NCBI GenBank assembly: GCA_022763185.1
Contig: JALEGL010000015.1
Span: 202,036-266,035 of the forward strand
Direction of reading: 5' to 3'
Source: a bacterium
GTDB taxonomy: Bacteria; Bdellovibrionota_G; JALEGL01
Length of the DNA: 64,000 nucleotides
Shown here: positions 17,873 through 27,080 of the stretch, piece after piece
Position numbering within the stretch: the stretch's first letter is position 1
How the letters are laid out: each line of letters starts with the position of its first letter
The notes under the pieces: model-generated
Database searches by the model: none
What the model was told of the DNA's origin: nothing
Seen by the model: only the letters and a program-made list of their open reading frames with translations
Position numbers and translations under genes: made by a program

Positions 17873-19579
17873 ATGCAAAATTCAGAAAATAAACCCGAAG
17901 GCCGTTTTTTTCTGGCCATGGCCATGACTTTTGGTTTCTTGTTTGTGTGGTACAATTATTTAGCACCCAAACCAAGCCCAACAACAAAAGAAAAAGTTTC
18001 TAAGCAGCAGTCCGCCTCTACAAGAGATAAAATAACAGAGTCTAAACAACAACAAGCAACGAGCGATGAAAGTGCCTTAGCCGAAGCTCAAACAGCCACA
18101 GCTTTTCAAACACCTGCGCAAGTTTTGCCGCAGAAGCCACAGATTAAACCCGAACAAAAAAAGATTGAAAACCAGCACTTTGCCTTAAGCTTTACCAACC
18201 AAGGTGGGGGTTTGCTTAAAGCGGTGTCTAAAGATCACATGAAAGTAAAAGATGGCCAAGACGGTGTTGTGCTTTTAGCTTCTACAAAACATAAGACTTT
18301 ACCCTTGTCTTGGCTGTTTGAAGTCAACGGTCAAAGCATTGATACCAGTACCCTGCCATTTAACATGGTCTTCAATGCCAGTGAGAATCGGGTTGAATTC
18401 AATCAAGAATTGGCCAAAGGTCTGTCTTTAACAAAAAGTTTTTCCTGGCAAGAAGACGGATACGTGATTGCTCACACGGTAAAGTTGAACAACAGTGGAG
18501 AGATGGCGTATACGGTTAAGCCAGTCATAGAACTTGCAGCTCAAGAAGCGGTAAAAGCTGAGAAAAAACGCAGCTTCTTTTTTGCACCGCAATTGAATAA
18601 GCTTAGTGGTGTGGCCTATATTGGCGATGATGTAGAACGCTGGACCATTGATAAATTTGGCACCCAAGAAGAGCCTGCAAAAATACCAACCGGGGGCATA
18701 GAGTGGATTGGTTTTGATAAACAGTACTTTTTGTTTTCTGCCTTACCCAAAGAAGGCCGTTGGGAAAAGCTTAACCTAGAACAAGCTGAAGGAGTTAAAG
18801 AGGGCGTGGTCTCTGCCTATTATCCCACATGGAATTTGGCGGCAGGTCAGCAAAAAAGTTATGCAGTAGATATCTATGCTGGGCCCAAAGATATTAAAGT
18901 TTTAGAGCAAACCAAACCCGGTCTTGAGCGAGCGATTGATTTGGGTTCATGGTTGGGGCCTATTGCTAGACCCATTTTACGTTTTTTAAAATTTTTGCAT
19001 AATTTTGTATCCAATTATGGAGTGGCTATTATTGTTTTGACGGTGTTGGTGCGTTTGTTGATGTTCCCTTTAACGCAAATTCAAGCCAAGAGCATGAAGA
19101 AAATGTCTTTGCACAAGCCGCAAATGGATGCTCTAAAAGAACAGTACAAAGATGATCGAGAAGCTTACTCCAGAGAATTGATGAGCTATATGCGCGAACA
19201 TCGGATTAACCCAGCTTCTGGATGTTTTTTATTGATTTTACAAATGCCGGTCTTTTTTGCCTTGTATCGTGTATTGTACAACTCTATTGAGTTAAGGCAT
19301 GCCCCGTTTTTTGGCTGGATCACCGACTTGTCTGCGCATGATCCATACTTTGTTTTGCCGGTATTGTTGGGAATAAGCATGTTCTTCCAACAAAAATTAA
19401 CGCCAACTGCCGGTGTTGATCCTGCACAACAACAGATGATGAAGTTTATTCCATTGATGTTTACCGTGTTCATGATCTTTTTACCCGCTGGTTTGAATTT
19501 ATACATTTTGGTCAGTACCTTATGGGGCGTAGCTCAGCAGTACTGGATTCAAAAAGGCACAACGGCAGTAACAGCCTAA
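17873..19579 (+). CDS. yidC: Membrane protein insertase YidC
   Basis: The 568-residue insertase folds inner-membrane proteins alone or with SecYEG. An N-terminal membrane anchor (about residues 14-28) is followed by a lysine/glutamine-rich linker, a large periplasmic beta domain, and the conserved C-terminal membrane core starting LGPIARPILRFLKFLH. The core shows FPLTQIQAKSMKKM, NPASGCFLLILQMPVFFALY and NLYILVSTLWGVAQQYWIQ. The large periplasmic domain is the Gram-negative type. The 407 bp after the stop hold no gene but several repeats. Confidence 0.96.
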   Translation: MQNSENKPEGRFFLAMAMTFGFLFVWYNYLAPKPSPTTKEKVSKQQSASTRDKITESKQQQATSDESALAEAQTATAFQTPAQVLPQKPQIKPEQKKIENQHFALSFTNQGGGLLKAVSKDHMKVKDGQDGVVLLASTKHKTLPLSWLFEVNGQSIDTSTLPFNMVFNASENRVEFNQELAKGLSLTKSFSWQEDGYVIAHTVKLNNSGEMAYTVKPVIELAAQEAVKAEKKRSFFFAPQLNKLSGVAYIGDDVERWTIDKFGTQEEPAKIPTGGIEWIGFDKQYFLFSALPKEGRWEKLNLEQAEGVKEGVVSAYYPTWNLAAGQQKSYAVDIYAGPKDIKVLEQTKPGLERAIDLGSWLGPIARPILRFLKFLHNFVSNYGVAIIVLTVLVRLLMFPLTQIQAKSMKKMSLHKPQMDALKEQYKDDREAYSRELMSYMREHRINPASGCFLLILQMPVFFALYRVLYNSIELRHAPFFGWITDLSAHDPYFVLPVLLGISMFFQQKLTPTAGVDPAQQQMMKFIPLMFTVFMIFLPAGLNLYILVSTLWGVAQQYWIQKGTTAVTA

Positions 19580-19986
19580 GCTGTTAAAAGGAGAGAAAAA
19601 GAGAGAGATTGTCGAGATTATAAAAGAGAGCGAAGTGGGATGAACCCTCTGCTGATTGGGCAAGAGCCCTCAAGGCATCGCTTATCATAAAGAATAATCT
19701 CATTTGAGATAAGGAGCAGGCATAAAGAGAAAATTTCCGCAAAGTTATTTTACATGACTGAGCGCATGAAAGTGAAAAATAATAGAATGCACAGGAGACG
19801 AGATTTTATATCGATGTCGACCTCGGGTGGACTGAATAATTATTTCGTGAAGTCATTGAGTATGGCTGAAAGCACGGGAGTGAAAAAACAAAAACCGCGT
19901 TTTTTGTTTTTGAGAGGGTCGTGAGACTGTCTACAAAGAGAGCGAAGCGGGAGGGGGATGATCCCCCCTTAAAACAAGGAGGATAA
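19580..19986. other. Structured 407-bp intergenic region yidC-jag
   Basis: No open frame of note. It holds two copies of AAAGAGAGCGAAGYGGGA (19623-19640 and 19935-19952, one mismatch) and the GCCCTCAAGGC hairpin motif at 19651-19676. It also has the small palindrome ATCTCATTTGAGAT, an A/T-rich hairpin AAAACAAAAA-CCGCG-TTTTTTGTTTT near 19889-19914, and GGGGG/CCCCC pairing (19953-19968) just before the jag ribosome site. It could be a long structured leader of jag, a small RNA locus, or decayed sequence. Confidence 0.5.
19651..19676 (+). repeat. Hairpin motif shared with the mnmE downstream region
   Basis: GCTGATTGGGC-AAGA-GCCCTCAAGGC forms a GGGC/GCCC hairpin. The same two 11-mers, with one mismatch and a 3-nt loop, recur at 22504-22528 between mnmE and the beta-helix gene. 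Confidence 0.5.
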
Positions 19987-21036
19987 ATGAATCAAGCAAT
20001 TGAACATGACATAGACCATGAGTGGTTGGAAATTGAAGGTAAAAATAGAGAGGATGCTTTGGAAAGAGCGTGTGTGGCGCTGAACACAACCAAAGCCTAT
20101 TTAGACTTTGAGTTTTTAAATGATAAACAAACCAAGTTGCGCGCACGCAAAAGTGAAGAAGAGCAACAACATCATGAGAAAAAAACCAAGCCGGGCAAAA
20201 ATGGCAACAAACGGCAAGACAAAACCACCCATGCTAAATCCAATGAAGAAGAACAAGCAGTAGAAGAAGTATATGTTGACCCAACGGATATGGGAAACAA
20301 TGCCAAGGCTATTTTAGAAAAAATATTATCCTACATTGATGACAGTGTGGAGGTAGATCTAAAAGAAACTGAAAATAAAATTTACTTGGATGTTTTGGGT
20401 GAAGGCACAGGTTTGGTGATTGGTAAGCGTGGGCAAACTTTGGAAGCTTTGCAACATGTTGTGGCCAAGGGCATCGGCCTTGATAGAAGTTCTGACAAGC
20501 GTTTGGTTCTTGATGCGGAAGGTTACAGAGAGCGTCGTCAGGAAAGTTTAAAATCCTTGGCTTATAAAATGGCGTCCAAGGCAAGTCGCGAACGTCGCTC
20601 TATTAGCCTTGAGCCGATGAGTGCCATGGATAGACGGGTTGTGCATATGGCTTTGGCCAATAATCGCCAGATCAATACCAAAAGTGTGGGTGAAGGTTTG
20701 GGCCGCAAAGTGATGATTGTTCCTAAAAATGCTAGAAAAAGTGGCAACAGTCGCTCCAATGATAGAAATGGCAATCGTAGAAGCAACAACAACGGTAACT
20801 ACAAAAGTGATAGAGAAAAATCACCGCGTTTGGCCAGTGGTTCAAGTCGCATGCATGATTCTTATGATGTGCCGCATGCCCCCAATATGGATGTCTTTCC
20901 AGACAATATAGATGAGCTTGCAGAATTGCCAGAGCATGAGCTAGAAGCGCATTTGGATTCCACTCCAACTGAGGCAGTGGCTAACAAAGAAAATAAGCCC
21001 AAAGCAAAATTGGTAACACGCCAAGACAAAGAGTAA
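19987..21036 (+). CDS. jag: RNA-binding protein Jag/KhpB (Jag-N, KH, R3H)
   Basis: The 349-residue protein has a Jag-N domain at the start (EWLEIEGKNREDALERACVA), a charged linker, and a KH-type domain with LVIGKRGQTLEALQHVV. An R3H domain follows with ERRSISLEPMSAMDRRVVHM. Members bind RNA and in Gram-positives affect cell division and envelope homeostasis. A low-complexity tail rich in asparagine, serine and glutamate (about residues 245-349) is an unusual extension. AAGGAGGATAA is a near-ideal ribosome site. The position after yidC is the conserved one. Confidence 0.92.
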   Translation: MNQAIEHDIDHEWLEIEGKNREDALERACVALNTTKAYLDFEFLNDKQTKLRARKSEEEQQHHEKKTKPGKNGNKRQDKTTHAKSNEEEQAVEEVYVDPTDMGNNAKAILEKILSYIDDSVEVDLKETENKIYLDVLGEGTGLVIGKRGQTLEALQHVVAKGIGLDRSSDKRLVLDAEGYRERRQESLKSLAYKMASKASRERRSISLEPMSAMDRRVVHMALANNRQINTKSVGEGLGRKVMIVPKNARKSGNSRSNDRNGNRRSNNNGNYKSDREKSPRLASGSSRMHDSYDVPHAPNMDVFPDNIDELAELPEHELEAHLDSTPTEAVANKENKPKAKLVTRQDKE

Positions 21037-21046
21037 TACACATGGA

Positions 21047-21077
21047 TAAGCCTTGTCTTTATGTTGGATAAGGCTTA
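21047..21077 (+). other. Hairpin between jag and mnmE
   Basis: TAAGCCTT (21047-21054) pairs with AAGGCTTA (21070-21077); the sequence GTGTTTT follows. It may weakly terminate or stabilise the jag transcript, but the T run is short. Confidence 0.35.
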
Positions 21078-21092
21078 GTGTTTTAGATTGAT

Positions 21093-22472
21093 ATGTCTAT
21101 AAAAATAAAGCATCGCCAGTGCATTGTTGCCCCTGCAACCGGACCTGCACGCGGCGGTTTGGGTGTCTTGCGTTTATCGGGTGACAAGGCTTTAGAAATA
21201 GCCCAAAAATTTTTTAAATTCAGATCAGAACCAGAAAAGATGCACAGTCACCGCATGTATTATGGCGATGTTGTTGATCAAGAGGGTCAAGCCATAGACG
21301 ATGGTTACCTTGTGTTTTTTAAATCGCCACATTCCTACACCGGTGAAGATACGGTTGAATTTTCTTTGCACGGCAATCCCGTGACCTTAAGCCATATTAC
21401 AGATTTAATATGCCAGTATGGTCAGGCTCGCATGGCTGAACCTGGTGAGTTTACCCAACGCGCTTTTCTCAATGAAAAAATGAGTTTGACTCAAGCTGAA
21501 GCGGTGGCAGAGTTCATCCACGCTTCTTCAGTTGAGGCGTCGCACTATGCCCGCGTTCGTCTGCAGGGCCAGTTGGCTCAACAGATAGAAGAACTTTACA
21601 TGCAGGCTTTGGAAGTTTTGGCAGAGTGTGAAGCAGACATTGACTTTCCAGATGAAAACTTACCCATAGAAGATAAACCGCACATTATAAAAAAACTGGA
21701 ACAGGTTATTGACCGTTTGCAAAAACTACTGCACGGATATAATGCAACGCATAAAATGCATGAGGGGTTTCATGTGGCTTTGTTGGGCCAACCCAATGTG
21801 GGCAAGTCGTCTTTATTCAATGCTCTGTTGCAAGAAGACAGGGCTTTGGTGTCAGATATAGCGGGTACAACCCGTGATCGCATTGAAGAACAATTGCTTA
21901 TTTCTGGTTGTCCTGTAAAGTTAATCGATACGGCCGGTCTACGTGAAAATACAGAGGATCAAATTGAACAAGCCGGGATGAAGTTAAGTTTGAAAAGTCT
22001 GGAAAAAGCAGATTTGGTTTGTGTTTTGATGGATTCGGCGGAGTCCGTTGAGTTTGCAGCTATTCTTGCGGCCCAGAAAATTTATAACTTTAAGCTTTGG
22101 ACCTTGATCAATAAGGTTGATCTTGATCCCAGCTTACAGAACTTACATGCGCCGCAAGACAATGTTTTTGTCGTGTCAGCAAAAACCAAGCAAGGGCTGG
22201 ATACATTGCTGCAGGCTTTGGAGACTTTGATCCAAAATGAACTGAGTGATGAAAAAGTCTTGCTTGGAAACCTACGTCAGAAAAGGCTAATCGATCGATC
22301 TCTAGAATCGTTTTTAAGCGCCAAAAAAAATTGGCTAAGGGGTCAGGCAGAGGAATTTGTGGCTTTGGAGCTTAGAGAGGGAATGCGGGCTTTGATGGTT
22401 TTGTTGGGAAAAGAGGATTTGACCGAAGAAATCTTGGATACGGTGTTTTCCAAGTTTTGTGTTGGAAAGTAA
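21093..22472 (+). CDS. mnmE: tRNA modification GTPase MnmE
   Basis: With MnmG, MnmE installs the carboxymethylaminomethyl group on U34 of certain tRNAs. The 459-residue protein has the folate-binding N-terminal domain (GPARGGLGVLRLSG), a helical domain, an inserted G domain with GQPNVGKSS (from about residue 232), DIAGTTRDRIEE, DTAGLR and NKVD, and the C-terminal FCVGK with the conserved cysteine. It is followed by a structured spacer and a beta-helix gene, so mnmE and mnmG are not directly adjacent. Confidence 0.97.
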   Translation: MSIKIKHRQCIVAPATGPARGGLGVLRLSGDKALEIAQKFFKFRSEPEKMHSHRMYYGDVVDQEGQAIDDGYLVFFKSPHSYTGEDTVEFSLHGNPVTLSHITDLICQYGQARMAEPGEFTQRAFLNEKMSLTQAEAVAEFIHASSVEASHYARVRLQGQLAQQIEELYMQALEVLAECEADIDFPDENLPIEDKPHIIKKLEQVIDRLQKLLHGYNATHKMHEGFHVALLGQPNVGKSSLFNALLQEDRALVSDIAGTTRDRIEEQLLISGCPVKLIDTAGLRENTEDQIEQAGMKLSLKSLEKADLVCVLMDSAESVEFAAILAAQKIYNFKLWTLINKVDLDPSLQNLHAPQDNVFVVSAKTKQGLDTLLQALETLIQNELSDEKVLLGNLRQKRLIDRSLESFLSAKKNWLRGQAEEFVALELREGMRALMVLLGKEDLTEEILDTVFSKFCVGK

Positions 22473-22477
22473 AGTGG

Positions 22478-22551
22478 GTGAAGGTTTGTTTTTTCCATGT
22501 TCGGCTGATCGGGCTTTGCCCTCAAGGCCTTCACATAGGAAAAAAGCAAAC
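22478..22551 (+). promoter_or_regulatory. Mutually exclusive hairpins or pseudoknot after mnmE
   Basis: GTGAAGG (22478-22484) is complementary to CCTTCAC (22528-22534). GTTTGTTTTTTCC (22484-22496) is complementary, with a one-base bulge, to GGAAAAAAGCAAAC (22538-22551). The arms interleave, so the pairs form either alternative hairpins or a pseudoknot around a GGGC-TTT-GCCC core (22511-22521). This suggests an attenuator or leader control for the downstream gene. Confidence 0.45.
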
Positions 22552-22579
22552 TTAACTGAAGAGAAAAGAGGGTGACGTT

Positions 22580-23335
22580 ATGAATCATGTTTCACGTGAA
22601 ACATCGCTGGATATAAACAGTTATATCAATATAAAAAATTTATGGTTTAAGGATGTTTTTCCTGACGCTGATCCGTGGGCTGTCTTGATCGCCAAACACA
22701 AAGAGGCTTGGCTAAAAAACTATATTGCCAATGAAAACCATCATCAACTGGGCGGTATTGAGCTGGATGCAACAGGTTTGCTGCAAAAAGATAGGGTTTT
22801 AGAGCATCCACAAGGTGAGAAAAGTATCATCAAAGCTGGGGCGATCATTGCCAGTGACGGTGTTGTGCTGATGCCGGGTTGCTTGATTGAGGCTGGGGCT
22901 TATGTAGCGGGCCCAAGCGTTTTAGGCCCCAAGACCACTGTTAGGCATGCAGCCTATGTTCGCGGTGGCGTGATTACAGGTGAGGGTTGTGTGATTGGAC
23001 ATAGCACAGAAGTAAAAAGTTCCATTTTTGCCAACGATGCCAAAGCAGCACACTTTGCCTACGTCGGTGATAGTGTTTTGGGGCATGCGGTTAATTTGGG
23101 AGCAGGAACCAAACTTTCCAATTTAAAAATAATTGCAGGCAACATCAAACTTAAGTTTGAGGATAAAACCGTGGATACCGGCTTAAGGAAATTTGGGGCC
23201 ATTTTGGGAGATACTTCTCAGACTGGGTGTAATACAGTGCTTAATCCCGGTGTGGTTTTGGGCAAGCAAAGTTTGGTTTATCCCTGCGTGGCTGTAAAAA
23301 AGGGCTTGTATAAAGCTAAAAGTTTCATTAAGTAG
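22580..23335 (+). CDS. Left-handed beta-helix (hexapeptide repeat) protein
   Basis: A 251-residue protein with imperfect hexapeptide repeats from about residue 80 to the end (for example [23 protein letters not shown] split over successive turns, [33 protein letters not shown]). This fits a left-handed parallel beta-helix, as in the C-terminal half of GlmU and related nucleotidyltransferases, but there is no N-terminal nucleotidyltransferase domain. Function is unknown; acyltransferase activity is possible. The first codons overlap a parS site (22588-22603), so ParB may sit on its translation start region. It is 8 bp from mnmG and likely co-transcribed. Confidence 0.75.
   Translation: MNHVSRETSLDINSYINIKNLWFKDVFPDADPWAVLIAKHKEAWLKNYIANENHHQLGGIELDATGLLQKDRVLEHPQGEKSIIKAGAIIASDGVVLMPGCLIEAGAYVAGPSVLGPKTTVRHAAYVRGGVITGEGCVIGHSTEVKSSIFANDAKAAHFAYVGDSVLGHAVNLGAGTKLSNLKIIAGNIKLKFEDKTVDTGLRKFGAILGDTSQTGCNTVLNPGVVLGKQSLVYPCVAVKKGLYKAKSFIK
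22588..22603. promoter_or_regulatory. parS: parS site 1
   Basis: TGTTTCACGTGAAACA, a perfect 16-bp ParB-binding palindrome, near the start codon of the beta-helix gene. Confidence 0.95.
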
Positions 23336-23342
23336 AGAACGA

Positions 23343-25211
23343 ATGTTTGATGTATTGGTCATAGGTGCAGGACATGCCGGCATAGAGGCAGCTTTGGCTG
23401 CAGCACGCAAGGGTGTTAAAACCTGCCTGCTGACGGGTAATTTGGATAGAATAGGGCATATGTCCTGTAATCCAGCCATTGGCGGCGTGGGCAAAGGTCA
23501 TATTGTAAAGGAAGTGGATGCTTTGGGCGGTGAAATGGCCAAAGCCATTGATCATACGGGCATACAGTTTAGAACCTTGAACACCAAAAAAGGACCGGCA
23601 GTGCGAGCCAGCAGGGCTCAGGCTGATAAATACTTGTACGCAGCTTACATGAAAAACGTGGTTGAAAACACGCCCAACCTACATGTTAAACAGGGTATGG
23701 CCGTGGATTTATGTTTCAATGATCAAGCCTGTACGGGTGTGATCACTGAAATGGGTGAAGCGCTTAGCGCAAAAAAAACCATCATCACCACCGGAACCTT
23801 TCTCAATGGTTTGATTCATATTGGTCAGTTTCAACAAGCAGCTGGCCGTCATGGCGACTTACCGGCTTTAGGCTTAAGTGATGCGTTGATCAAAGCCGGC
23901 TTTAGCTTGGGTCGTTTAAAAACGGGGACTGTACCCAGACTGGATGCACGAAGCATTGATTACAGCAAGTTAGAAGAGCAGCCAGGCGATACGCCTTTGC
24001 CCCTATTTTCTTTTTATGGACAAAGTACACAGGTTAAGCAAGTGCCCTGTCACATCACCTACACCAATCTAGAAACCCATAAAATTATTGAAGACCATTT
24101 GCATGAATCGGCGATGTACAGCGGCAATATCCAAGGTGCCGGTCCCCGCTACTGTCCGTGCATAGAAGATAAAGTAGTGCGTTTTGCTGACAAAGACCGC
24201 CATCAAATTTTTCTTGAACCCGAAGGCCTAAGTACACAAGAGATCTACCCCAACGGTTTATCTAATTCTTTACCTTTGCCGGTACAGCTCAAGTTTTTGC
24301 GCAGCATTGAGGGTTTGGAAAATGTAGAGATGATGCGTCCAGGCTATGCCATTGAGTATGATTATGCCGATCCAACCCAGCTTAAAAGCAGTTTAGAAAC
24401 CAAACAAGTCCCCAATTTGTATTTGGCTGGGCAGATCAACGGTACCACGGGTTATGAAGAAGCAGCGGGCCAAGGATTATTGGCCGGTGCTAACGCAGCT
24501 GCAAGCATACTTGGTCAGGACAGTTTAGATCTTAACCGCAGCAATTCTTATATTGGGGTGATGGTTGATGATCTGATTACCAAAGGTGTGAAAGAGCCAT
24601 ACCGAATGTTCACTTCCAGGGCAGAGCACCGTTTGCACCTACGTGAGGATAACGCAGATGAGCGATTGATGCCTCTGGCTTTTGAGCAAGGACTTGTTTC
24701 ACGTGAAACATTTGCCTTGTTTGAACAAAAAATGCAGGCCATTGAAAGCTGTGAACAAAAACTCAAAAACCATAAAATATCACCCACACCTCAGATGCAA
24801 GAACAACTAAAAGATCTAGGGACCACAGGCTTAAAAAAACAAAGTGATTTAACCGAGCTGCTGCGGCGACCGGAGGTGTCTTGGGAAGATATTTTAATCC
24901 TTGATCCTAGCCTCAAAGATGTTTCACGTGAAACATTTGCTCAGACCTGTATCCGCATTAAATATGCTGGCTATATCAAACGGGCGCAAAATGAAGTGAG
25001 TTTGGCTGAGAAAGAGGATAATGCCAAAATCCCAGAAGATTTTGATTACAGTCAGGTCCCAAGCTTATCCAATGAAGTACGAGAAAAACTCAACAACATT
25101 CGTCCTAGCACTTTGGGGCAAGCATCAAGAATATCTGGCATGACACCGGCGGCTGTATCAATCTTGCATGTTTTTCTTAAGAAAAGCATGCAAGTACAAA
25201 CATTAAAGTAA
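23343..25211 (+). CDS. mnmG: tRNA uridine-5-carboxymethylaminomethyl modification enzyme MnmG
   Basis: The FAD-dependent partner of MnmE. The 622-residue protein starts with the dinucleotide fold [19 protein letters not shown] and has the signatures [32 protein letters not shown] and [16 protein letters not shown]. The C-terminal helical domain includes YIKRAQNEV and [18 protein letters not shown]. Two parS palindromes lie inside the coding sequence (about codons 451-456 and 526-531), each read as V-S-R-E-T. These make short extra loops rather than disrupting catalytic motifs. Confidence 0.97.
   Translation: MFDVLVIGAGHAGIEAALAAARKGVKTCLLTGNLDRIGHMSCNPAIGGVGKGHIVKEVDALGGEMAKAIDHTGIQFRTLNTKKGPAVRASRAQADKYLYAAYMKNVVENTPNLHVKQGMAVDLCFNDQACTGVITEMGEALSAKKTIITTGTFLNGLIHIGQFQQAAGRHGDLPALGLSDALIKAGFSLGRLKTGTVPRLDARSIDYSKLEEQPGDTPLPLFSFYGQSTQVKQVPCHITYTNLETHKIIEDHLHESAMYSGNIQGAGPRYCPCIEDKVVRFADKDRHQIFLEPEGLSTQEIYPNGLSNSLPLPVQLKFLRSIEGLENVEMMRPGYAIEYDYADPTQLKSSLETKQVPNLYLAGQINGTTGYEEAAGQGLLAGANAAASILGQDSLDLNRSNSYIGVMVDDLITKGVKEPYRMFTSRAEHRLHLREDNADERLMPLAFEQGLVSRETFALFEQKMQAIESCEQKLKNHKISPTPQMQEQLKDLGTTGLKKQSDLTELLRRPEVSWEDILILDPSLKDVSRETFAQTCIRIKYAGYIKRAQNEVSLAEKEDNAKIPEDFDYSQVPSLSNEVREKLNNIRPSTLGQASRISGMTPAAVSILHVFLKKSMQVQTLK
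24695..24710. promoter_or_regulatory. parS: parS site 2, within mnmG
   Basis: TGTTTCACGTGAAACA, perfect palindrome, encoding V-S-R-E-T followed by phenylalanine. Confidence 0.95.
24920..24935. promoter_or_regulatory. parS: parS site 3, within mnmG
   Basis: TGTTTCACGTGAAACA, perfect palindrome 225 bp after site 2, in the same reading frame and again encoding V-S-R-E-T-F. Confidence 0.95.
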
Positions 25212-25214
25212 TGG

Positions 25215-25514
25215 TTAATTTTGTTTCTTGCAGTTACTGAGTCTAAAGATTTGGTAGACGGTAACTATTCTGCCATCAAGGCTTAATCTAAGAGCTTTGA
25301 TATTGGACTCACATCCAGAATAAACTGCGTTTTTATCAAGTTCAGAGATATAGTCAGCAATACTTGAGCTCATAGGCATTAAGCTGCCATTAAAGCCTTC
25401 GTAGGGTCTAAGCATCCAGGAGGCATTAAGATTGTATAATTCAAAGGGGTGAATTTGAGCAAAAGCGCTGCTAGATAAACATACTATGAGGGCAAGCAAG
25501 GTCTTTTTGAACAT
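25215..25514 (-). CDS. Small secreted protein of unknown function
   Basis: A 99-residue protein with a Sec signal peptide (about residues 1-20, ending AFAQ) from the ATG at 25514; the open frame extends to a TTG at 25550 but that would hide the signal. Two cysteines (YSGCESN and LSNCKKQ) may form a disulfide. I recognise no family. It is convergent with mnmG, with only 3 bp between stops. It lies 78 bp after the GME-like gene on the same strand, so the two may be one transcript. Confidence 0.6.
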   Translation of the reverse strand: MFKKTLLALIVCLSSSAFAQIHPFELYNLNASWMLRPYEGFNGSLMPMSSSIADYISELDKNAVYSGCESNIKALRLSLDGRIVTVYQIFRLSNCKKQN

Positions 25515-25592
25515 GAACAAGCGAATATCAAACGCATGATTAAAGGTCAAGGGTTGAAAAATTCTGTTGCAGGCTATGGTGAGAAAGAGGGC

Positions 25593-27080
25593 CTATGGGT
25601 TAAAAAAACAGGTTGAGCTGCAGTGAAGGGCGCCTCCTGGGAGAAAGTCGCTGCGCACGGGAACAACTTCTTTAAACCATGGCTTTAAATGTTCTATCGC
25701 CTTAAGGTCTTGCTGTCCCAGCTGCTCAAAGGCTTTTACTATTTCAAGCGATGTTCTGTTGCTGTAGGTGTCGGGTTGGTCAAAGCTTGGAAAACTGGGC
25801 ATGAGATAAGTGTCATCTAGAACAATTCCATTGATATAGCTGGCCATGTAGGAGCCAGCATTATCGTAAAAGTTACTGTACATGCCAGCAGCCTCAAGCC
25901 AATGTATTCTTGATTCTGGATAACCTGCTTGTTTCAAGGCTTCGAAGTTAAAGGCGTCAGCCGCCTGTGCTTGTTGATGCTTTTTATTGGCAAAGTCTTG
26001 TAAACAGCGCATGATTTGGGGAAAGTTGGGAAAAAGTTCATGGGCTTGATTTAAAAATGCTTGTTGTGAATCATGCCCGCTAAGATTGGAGACCCAATTG
26101 TTTTGGTTGATAAACTCAAAGGGGTCATTCCACTGACCAAAAGCAAATAAAGCAATGTACTTATGGTCTTTACTTTTGATGCAGTCGTTAATCTCACTCC
26201 TTAGCGCTGTAGCCAAGGTCAAAAAGTCTGTGGTGATGGGTTCGTTGTTATGAAAAGCTCTTCTAATAAATATGTCAGGCTGCTTGCTTAAAAAAGCGTG
26301 TACTTTGCGTGTTTTTGGATGTTTGGCAAACATGACGATGGTATCGGTGTCTTGAGTAAATTCCCAGGGATTGGCTTTGAGAACGACCAAGCGATCAAAG
26401 TTGAGATAAGACCTTAAGTGTGTTTCAAGCTCTGCAGGTGTTTTTTTATTGCTGTCCAACATGCGTTGGGTGATGTAAAGGTGGCCTTGTTCTTTATCGG
26501 TGAGGATATCCGCCGGTCCGTTCCAACGCAAAGGAATGGAGACAAGAGAGTCTGTGTTGCTCAGTAGATCGTGTTTGAGAATGGGGTTTTGACCTTGCAT
26601 CTGAACATAAATTTTGTTTTGTTGCCGGTCTTTAGCTTCTAAATAGCTGTTGTTACGCAGCCAAGCATAGTTTTTGCTGACGCATCGGTAACGAACGGTA
26701 GCCAAGCAGTTGTCTTGTTCATTTAAAGAGCAGGTCTTGTTTAGGCTTTGCTCAAAACCTTGAACGAGAGGGTAAAGTGCCTTGTACTCGGATTCAAGCT
26801 CTTGGTTTTCAGGATGGCAGTGCTCCATGGTATCAACTTTAAGCAAGAGACTGAGCTCAATATTTTTTTTGTGCGCGACAAAAGCAATACGACTTAAAAA
26901 CTGTTGCCAAATGGCTTCACCAGGAAAGTCAGAACCGCTTCTAACACTATTTTTTAAAGGAAGAACCAGACGTTTAAGCGGCGAGTACTCTGGCATCAAG
27001 CTAAGGTTTGTTGCTTTATGTTGAGCACAAAGGCTAAAGCTAAACAAAAAATAAGAAAAGATATAGATTTTTAGAGTCAT
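25593..27080 (-). CDS. Exported GME-fold protein (arginine/agmatine deiminase-like), active site altered
   Basis: A 495-residue protein with a signal peptide (about residues 1-19, ending CAQ). Several landmarks fit guanidino-group modifying enzymes. These are WLRNNSY where agmatine deiminases have W-x-R-D, and NGPADILTD where they have E-G-G-x-I-x-x-D. A GHLYITQRML segment, the helix TPAELETHLRSYLNFDRLVVL, and a C-terminal GGALHCSST (C487) resembling the catalytic G-G-x-x-H-C also fit. The expected catalytic H-x-D appears as D-T-D and R-D as R-N, so the standard hydrolase chemistry may be lost or changed. Family assignment is by motif order only and is moderately sure. It interrupts the usual mnmG-parA neighbourhood. 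Confidence 0.5.
   Translation of the reverse strand: MTLKIYIFSYFLFSFSLCAQHKATNLSLMPEYSPLKRLVLPLKNSVRSGSDFPGEAIWQQFLSRIAFVAHKKNIELSLLLKVDTMEHCHPENQELESEYKALYPLVQGFEQSLNKTCSLNEQDNCLATVRYRCVSKNYAWLRNNSYLEAKDRQQNKIYVQMQGQNPILKHDLLSNTDSLVSIPLRWNGPADILTDKEQGHLYITQRMLDSNKKTPAELETHLRSYLNFDRLVVLKANPWEFTQDTDTIVMFAKHPKTRKVHAFLSKQPDIFIRRAFHNNEPITTDFLTLATALRSEINDCIKSKDHKYIALFAFGQWNDPFEFINQNNWVSNLSGHDSQQAFLNQAHELFPNFPQIMRCLQDFANKKHQQAQAADAFNFEALKQAGYPESRIHWLEAAGMYSNFYDNAGSYMASYINGIVLDDTYLMPSFPSFDQPDTYSNRTSLEIVKAFEQLGQQDLKAIEHLKPWFKEVVPVRSDFLPGGALHCSSTCFFNP

Noticed and set aside
19186..19506. 106-codon frame antisense to yidC.
   Set aside because: It lies wholly opposite the conserved YidC core and is a shadow of that gene.
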